From: Bergeyella sp.
GTDB taxonomy: Bacteria; Bacteroidota; Bacteroidia; Flavobacteriales; Weeksellaceae
NCBI GenBank assembly: GCA_030263285.1
Contig: SZYB01000001.1
Span: forward strand, 742,911-806,910
DNA length: 64,000 bases
Direction of reading: 5' to 3'
Part shown: positions 59,352 through 64,000 of the stretch, piece after piece
Layout of the letters: each line of letters starts with the position of its first letter
Position numbering within the stretch: the stretch's first letter is position 1
Translations under genes and position numbers: made by a program
The notes under the pieces: generated by a model
Seen by the model: the letters and a program-made list of their open reading frames with translations, nothing else
Database searches by the model: none
What the model was told of the DNA's origin: nothing

Positions 59352-62243
59352 CTAAAGTTTTATATTAACTACAAAGAGAATCGATTTTACCGGAGGAGTA
59401 GTAAGGCTAGTAAATCCGCTTGCAGCCACCTCCGGATCTAGCTTCAGGCGTTTGTCTTTCACCCACGTTAGGAGATTGGTCCCTCTTACAGAAAGAGAAA
59501 GCATCTCTATACCCGTGCTTTTCAGAAAATCACCGGACAAAGAATACCCTACCTGCAAGTCCCTTAGCCGAAGATAATCTCCCTGATATAAAAAACGCGT
59601 AGAGGGTCTGGTAGAAAAATCATTGTTGCTGTAGCTGAGTTTAGGCACATCGGTAACATCCCCAGGTTTCTGCCAACGACCCAAAAGTTCTTGATATCCA
59701 TTACCGGATGCCAATGCAGATTTATCATTAGCCATAAAAAAACGCCCGTAGTAATCATATATCTTATGTCCTCCTGCAAAAGAAAACAGAGCCTTCAAGA
59801 ACCAGTCTTTATATTTAACGTCAGTCCCAAAACCTCCCGTATATTTCGGGATGGGTGACCCCTGCAACGCAAGCTCCGCCGTATTATAATTACCGGTAGT
59901 CTCTCCATCTACCCCGTTCTTATACCAGAGCGGTGCCCCTGTAGCCGGATCCACCCCCGCCCATTTTCTTAAATACCAAGAACGTATAGGTTCCCCCACT
60001 CTTGTAGATCTATAAGCGCTGCCCGCGTTGGGGTCAATGTCACGACCCTGAGCATCTTTTGCAAGTTGGGTAACTTTATTGCTTAACGGACTTATCTGCT
60101 GAAAAAGCGACCAACTAAAATTTTCGGTTTTTATAACCTGCTGGGATAACTGAATCTCAAGACCGGAATTCACTACAGTACCCACGTTCTGATACTGGGA
60201 AGAAAACCCCGACGTAGTGGGCAAAGGAACACTCATCAGCAGGTCATAGGTTTTTTTGTTAAAATATCCTATAGATCCCGAGAGTTTACTTTCAAAAAGA
60301 CTAAAGTCTACCCCCAGATCAAACATCCTTTGTTTCTCCCAGGTAAGGTTCGAATTTCCGTACAGAGAAGGGTAAGCCCCTCCCCGCCCTGCATAAGTCG
60401 AATTATAAGAGAGAAAACTCTGATAAGAATTGAGCGTTATATTTGAGTTTCCACTGGTACCATAGGACGAACGGAGCTTTAACTCATCAAAGATATCCCC
60501 AAAAAAATCTTTATGCAGATTATAAGCAGCCCCTAGGGAAGCAAAACTACCATACCTCTTCCCTGGAGCAAACCGAGACGATCCCTCCCTCCTGAATGAG
60601 GCATTAAGAATGAGTTTGTTATCATAAGAATAGTTGAGCAATCCCAGAAAAGCGATGTTCTTCCAGTCAAACATCCGAGACCCTGCTTGATAGTTGGCAG
60701 CGGCATTATCTATGTTGGTAAGACCATCGGTAGCAAAGGTAGTCCCATAACCATACAAATAATCTTGTCTGAATTTCTGGTACTCCATAAGTCCTGTGGC
60801 ATCAAATCTGTTTTTGTCCCCCATGTTCCAAAAATAGTGCAAACCAGACTGAGACACATACGTAAAGTTTTGGGTAAAAGATCGAGTGGATCCTCCTCCT
60901 TGAGGGGCTTCGTCCCCCATCACCCTATTGCCGTAATATTTATAATCGCTATTGGAATAATCTAAATTGATAGTCTGGGAAAAAGTAAGCCGATCCCACA
61001 CCTTCCATTCTAGCTTATTAACAGTAAAAACCCTTGCCACCTTTACCCAAAAAACATCATTTTTTAGAGTATACAGAGGGTTAAAGACATCGGAAAAGCC
61101 CGCGATATACGGATTGGGTGAACCATCTGATAAATAAGGACTTGCCCACGGAGATATCATATACATGGCTAAATAAGGATTAGCATAATAAGCGGCTTGA
61201 TCATAAATGGGATTTTGCCGGGTATAAGACCCGTTAACACTGGTCTCCAGCTTCACCTTATCAGAGAGGGTAGAAGTATACCTTAGCATCCCGGACATTC
61301 TCTGGAATGAGGGGCCTATGGCAGTCCCTTGCGTATCATTGTATCCCAATGAAGCATAGTAAGTATTTTTATCGCCCCCCCCCGCTGCAGAAAAATTATA
61401 CGACTGCAACGGTGCATTTTTTCTGCGAATCGCGTCTTGCCAGTTATAATTCCTTTTTCCCCCAGCTTCCCACACGTTATAATTTCCCACATTGTTCTGA
61501 CGAATAAAGTTCAGTGCCTCTTCAGACTTGGTAATTCCTGCATAATTCTGGTTTACCAACCCTTCCTGCAGCAACATAAGGCGCTGGTCTCCAGTAAGGG
61601 GTTTTAATTCGTTGTACGCATCATTCTGGAAACCGACAGTACTCTCAAAACTGTACCGTGCCTTCCCTTTTTTCCCTCTCTTCGTGGTAATAAGAATCAC
61701 CCCGTTGGCTCCCCTCGCTCCGTACTGAGCCGTAGAGCCCGCATCTTTAAGCACCGTTACGCTCTCTATGTCCTCATTATTAATGGAGGCCAGACTGGAG
61801 AAGCTAGATCTTGACTGTGTAGCACCCTGTGTAGCATCTACCAAAGGTTCATTAAGATCCTGATCTATCATAGGCACTCCGTCAATTACGTAAAGCGGCC
61901 TGGCAGAGGCATTAATAGACCCTACTCCCCTTATTCTCACATCCTGTACCGCGCCCGGATTTCCGGAGGTAGCCGTAATCTGTACCCCTGCCGCACGGCC
62001 CTGTAGCGTAGACTCTACCGTCTGAGCCGCAGGTGAATTGATTTCCGCTGTTTTTAGCTTCTGAACGGATCCCGTAAGTTCGGAAACCTTTCTTTTCTGG
62101 TAACCTACCACCACCACCTCATCTATTTCTTTTACCTTTTCGGTCTTTATGCGTACCGTATCCTTCTGTGCAAACAAGACCTGACTAGAAAAGAAAATGA
62201 CAAACGGAACCCCACTGCGAAGCAACCTACCAAGATATTTCAT
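59352..62243 (-). CDS. SusC/RagA-family TonB-linked outer membrane transporter
   Basis: A 963-residue outer-membrane barrel for import of a ligand delivered by SusD. After the signal peptide (MKYLGRLLRSGVPFVIFFSS to VLFAQ) the TonB-box region VKEIDEVVVVGYQKRKVSEL follows almost at once, so the N-terminal carboxypeptidase-like domain found in most SusC proteins is absent. The plug has RGVGSINASARPLYVIDGVP, and ANGVILITTKRGKKGKARYS is diagnostic. The start is ATG 62243; an in-frame start at 62267 would place a basic leader before the signal peptide. The promoter box at 62265-62272 overlaps that longer start, which supports the shorter one. Confidence 0.93.
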   Translation of the reverse strand: MKYLGRLLRSGVPFVIFFSSQVLFAQKDTVRIKTEKVKEIDEVVVVGYQKRKVSELTGSVQKLKTAEINSPAAQTVESTLQGRAAGVQITATSGNPGAVQDVRIRGVGSINASARPLYVIDGVPMIDQDLNEPLVDATQGATQSRSSFSSLASINNEDIESVTVLKDAGSTAQYGARGANGVILITTKRGKKGKARYSFESTVGFQNDAYNELKPLTGDQRLMLLQEGLVNQNYAGITKSEEALNFIRQNNVGNYNVWEAGGKRNYNWQDAIRRKNAPLQSYNFSAAGGGDKNTYYASLGYNDTQGTAIGPSFQRMSGMLRYTSTLSDKVKLETSVNGSYTRQNPIYDQAAYYANPYLAMYMISPWASPYLSDGSPNPYIAGFSDVFNPLYTLKNDVFWVKVARVFTVNKLEWKVWDRLTFSQTINLDYSNSDYKYYGNRVMGDEAPQGGGSTRSFTQNFTYVSQSGLHYFWNMGDKNRFDATGLMEYQKFRQDYLYGYGTTFATDGLTNIDNAAANYQAGSRMFDWKNIAFLGLLNYSYDNKLILNASFRREGSSRFAPGKRYGSFASLGAAYNLHKDFFGDIFDELKLRSSYGTSGNSNITLNSYQSFLSYNSTYAGRGGAYPSLYGNSNLTWEKQRMFDLGVDFSLFESKLSGSIGYFNKKTYDLLMSVPLPTTSGFSSQYQNVGTVVNSGLEIQLSQQVIKTENFSWSLFQQISPLSNKVTQLAKDAQGRDIDPNAGSAYRSTRVGEPIRSWYLRKWAGVDPATGAPLWYKNGVDGETTGNYNTAELALQGSPIPKYTGGFGTDVKYKDWFLKALFSFAGGHKIYDYYGRFFMANDKSALASGNGYQELLGRWQKPGDVTDVPKLSYSNNDFSTRPSTRFLYQGDYLRLRDLQVGYSLSGDFLKSTGIEMLSLSVRGTNLLTWVKDKRLKLDPEVAASGFTSLTTPPVKSILFVVNIKL

Positions 62244-62264
62244 GATTCTAAAACGTTTTGTAGA

Positions 62265-62272
62265 CAAATATA
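62265..62272 (-). promoter_or_regulatory. Predicted promoter -7 box for susC-susD
   Basis: The minus strand reads TATATTTG, an exact TAnnTTTG match, 21 bases before the ATG at 62243. Confidence 0.5.
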
Positions 62273-62279
62273 AAAAAAT

Positions 62280-62301
62280 TTCGTAATGTTAACATAACGA
62301 A
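62280..62301. promoter_or_regulatory. Operator-like inverted repeat in the susC promoter
   Basis: The arms TTCGTAATGTT and AACATAACGAA form a 22-base inverted repeat with one mismatch. It lies just upstream of the -7 box and would cover the -33 region, where a dimeric regulator could block or assist RNA polymerase. The regulator is not in this window. Confidence 0.5.
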
Positions 62302-62352
62302 TGTTAAAAAATAAGCAGGAAGCCAGAAAAAAATTAACTAGATAGAAAAAAG

Positions 62353-62392
62353 CGAAGAGCCATTTTCAGTACTTCTGAAAAATGGCTCTTTA
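62353..62392 (-). terminator. Terminator after the RND pump gene
   Basis: A perfect 12-base stem (AAGAGCCATTTT at 62355-62366 with its complement at 62379-62390). On the minus strand it is followed by TCGC and a T run. It lies between the stop of the pump gene and susC. Confidence 0.7.
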
Positions 62393-62443
62393 TTCCATTA
62401 GAATTATGACACCTTCTAATTCAAGGCGGTGTTTTCTCGGTTT

Positions 62444-64000
62444 TTATTTTTCATATTTCTTCTTATAAGCGTAATAGAAAACATGAGGCAAAACGGTAAA
62501 AGACAACAGCATGCATACCAGAAGGCCCCCTACAATCATAATGGCCAGAGGTTTTTGTATCTCGGATCCCATCCCGTTTGAGAGCGCGGCCGGGAACAAT
62601 CCCATAGACCCCATAAGCGCAATCATCACCACAGGACGTATTCGGCTTTTTACTCCATCTGTAACAGCATCTTTCAAAGGAATTCCGTTGATGAGGTTCT
62701 CCTTCATCACCCCGATAAGTACAATTCCGTCTATGGTGGCCACACCGAAAAGGATAATAAAACCTATCCCCGCAGATATGCCAAAGATAGTACCCGTAAG
62801 CCAAAGAGAGATAAAACCTCCCACAAAAGCAAAAGCAAGTGTGATGGAAGAAATAAGGGTATCCTTTATATTTCCAAAATTAAAGTACAGCAACATAAGA
62901 ATGAGCAATAAGGATATAGGAATCACTGTGGAGAGTTGTTTTGCCGCTCTTTCCTTGCTTTCAAACTCCCCTGCCCACACCATTTTATTTTTTTTCGGCA
63001 ATTTCACCTCTCCAGCCACTTTGGCTTTGGCTTCTTCTATCGTACTGCCCAGATCTCGTCCCTCTATATTAAACCCTACGGCCACATACCGGCTATTCCC
63101 CTCCCTGTAGACAAAGGAAGGTCCCGTCCTGTAGCGAATAGTGGCTATTTCTTTGAGTGGGACTTTCTTATCTCCCTGCGTAGGGATAAGAATGTCGCCT
63201 ATCTTGTCCGGAGTATCCCTGTATTGCTTGTCAAATCTCAACACCACATCAAAAACCCTTTCCTCTTCATAAAATTTTGTTGCCCCTTGACCCCCTATCG
63301 TCATTTCGATCACCGCCTGTGCATCGGAAGTAGAAACACCATATCTTGCCATTTTTGAGTCATGAAGCTCAATTCTCAGCTCGGGCAGCCCTATATTCTT
63401 GAATACGTTAACCTCCGTAATGCCAGGTACCGACTGTACCGACTGAGCCACCTGATTTGCATAATTCTCTAGCCGGAATAGATCACTTCCGAATATCTTG
63501 ATCACCAACGGAGCCTTCACTCCTGCCACATATTCTTCCACATTATCCTGAATAGGCTGGCTAAAACCGAAAGTAATTCCCGGATAATGCTCCAGAGAAT
63601 TTTTTATCTCCTCAACAAGCTTTTCCTTAGAAATACTTCTCTTCCATTCTTGTTGTGGTTTCAGCTGGAGATGAAACTCTATATTGAAAAATCCCGTGGG
63701 ATCTGTCCCGTCATTAGGTCTTCCTGTTTGGGTCAACACAAAATCTACTTCTTCAAATTTTCTAAGGGCCTCCTTCATTTCTTTGGTGAGCCGAACCGAT
63801 TCATCCAAATTGACGCTGTTTGGGAGTGTCGCTCTCACATAGATCGCCCCCTCATTGAGCTTTGGCAAAAATTCTGACCCGTAAGAAACAAATCGTAAAA
63901 CACACAAAAAAAATACAAGAACAAAGCCCGCCAGAAATGCTCTCTTATGTCTGGCACTAAAAGCATAAAGACTGTAAATATTGTTTCTGAAAAAAAGAGA
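62444..64000 (-). CDS. CzcA/CusA-family heavy-metal RND efflux pump (C-terminal part)
   Basis: The last 518 residues of a proton-driven RND transporter; the frame stays open to the window edge at 64000, so the N-terminal half is missing. Visible features are a helix (AFLAGFVLVFFLCVLRF) followed by SEFLPKLNEGAIYVRATLPN, the porter domain, EGRDLGSTIEEAKAKV and the C-terminal membrane helices with GISAGIGFIILFGVATIDGI and GMGSEIQKPLAIMIVGGLL. The LNEGAIYVRATLPNSVNLDE pattern is typical of the CzcA/CusA branch (divalent or monovalent metal ions) rather than the drug-exporting AcrB branch. Partner genes (CusB-like, CusC-like) should lie beyond the window. Confidence 0.9.
   Translation of the reverse strand, partial: SLFFRNNIYSLYAFSARHKRAFLAGFVLVFFLCVLRFVSYGSEFLPKLNEGAIYVRATLPNSVNLDESVRLTKEMKEALRKFEEVDFVLTQTGRPNDGTDPTGFFNIEFHLQLKPQQEWKRSISKEKLVEEIKNSLEHYPGITFGFSQPIQDNVEEYVAGVKAPLVIKIFGSDLFRLENYANQVAQSVQSVPGITEVNVFKNIGLPELRIELHDSKMARYGVSTSDAQAVIEMTIGGQGATKFYEEERVFDVVLRFDKQYRDTPDKIGDILIPTQGDKKVPLKEIATIRYRTGPSFVYREGNSRYVAVGFNIEGRDLGSTIEEAKAKVAGEVKLPKKNKMVWAGEFESKERAAKQLSTVIPISLLLILMLLYFNFGNIKDTLISSITLAFAFVGGFISLWLTGTIFGISAGIGFIILFGVATIDGIVLIGVMKENLINGIPLKDAVTDGVKSRIRPVVMIALMGSMGLFPAALSNGMGSEIQKPLAIMIVGGLLVCMLLSFTVLPHVFYYAYKKKYEK

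Noticed and set aside
1-64000. CRISPR array, rRNA operon, integrase, transposase or riboswitch
   Set aside because: I saw no spaced repeats, no rRNA sequence, no integrase or transposase motifs, and no conserved riboswitch core upstream of metabolic genes.

Overview
The window looks like a chromosomal segment of a low-GC Bacteroidota, most likely the class Flavobacteriia and perhaps near the Weeksellaceae. The reasons are the SusC/SusD pair, the TonB-ExbB-ExbD-ExbD locus with a PstS-like lipoprotein, the bacillithiol genes bshB1 and bshC, a GYDIA-type GHMP kinase beside fabD, a LysM/receptor-domain fusion, and many TAnnTTTG promoter boxes. The species cannot be named from sequence alone. Most genes are intact and densely packed.

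Layout. 1-489: tail of a DUF1573-like gene and yajC on the + strand. 598-7325: a minus-strand run exbB, exbD, exbD, tonB, a small membrane protein, a PstS-like lipoprotein, a TPR protein, bshB1 and tRNA-His. 7577-13569: leuS, a family 2 glycosyltransferase, a degraded stretch, waaA (Kdo transferase) and an O-methyltransferase. 13662-18039: tilS, a DsbD-like thiol reductase and a JmjC/cupin-like protein. 18241-29679: a surface-glycan island with one ABC flippase-like exporter, eight glycosyltransferase-type proteins, an NAD-epimerase-like protein and two left-handed beta-helix acyltransferases; no Wzx or Wzy is visible. 30094-32425: a SulP transporter with a beta carbonic anhydrase, which suggests bicarbonate handling. 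32443-37311: mfd, a lipoprotein and pth. 37509-42955: a small secreted repeat protein, a GH3-family protein, an MFS transporter, dnaB and rnhA. 43111-54838: a TonB-dependent receptor, pckA, fabD with the GHMP kinase, the LysM fusion, bshC and a porin. 54927-56108: pncB. 56109-57936: a decayed AT-rich patch. 57937-64000: SusD, SusC and the C-terminal half of a CzcA/CusA-type RND pump that runs off the window.

How the genes fit together. The TonB/ExbBD locus could energise both the receptor at 43111 and the SusC/D pair. bshB1 and bshC, far apart here, are two of the bacillithiol steps. waaA, the O-methyltransferase and the glycan island suggest lipooligosaccharide or another surface glycan.

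The most unusual part is 56.1-57.9 kb. It holds at least three broken accessory genes. One is a KilA-N protein readable for about 480 bases in a single frame through about eleven stop codons. One is a DUF2335 membrane protein split by two frameshifts. The third is a small frameshifted gene overlapping the DUF2335 start. Other points of interest are a 22-base operator-like inverted repeat in the susC promoter, two tandem 11-base repeats before the TonB receptor, and promoter boxes that sit only 4-6 bases before some start codons and so suggest leaderless mRNAs. I saw no intact mobile element, CRISPR array, rRNA operon or clearly novel intact multi-gene system.
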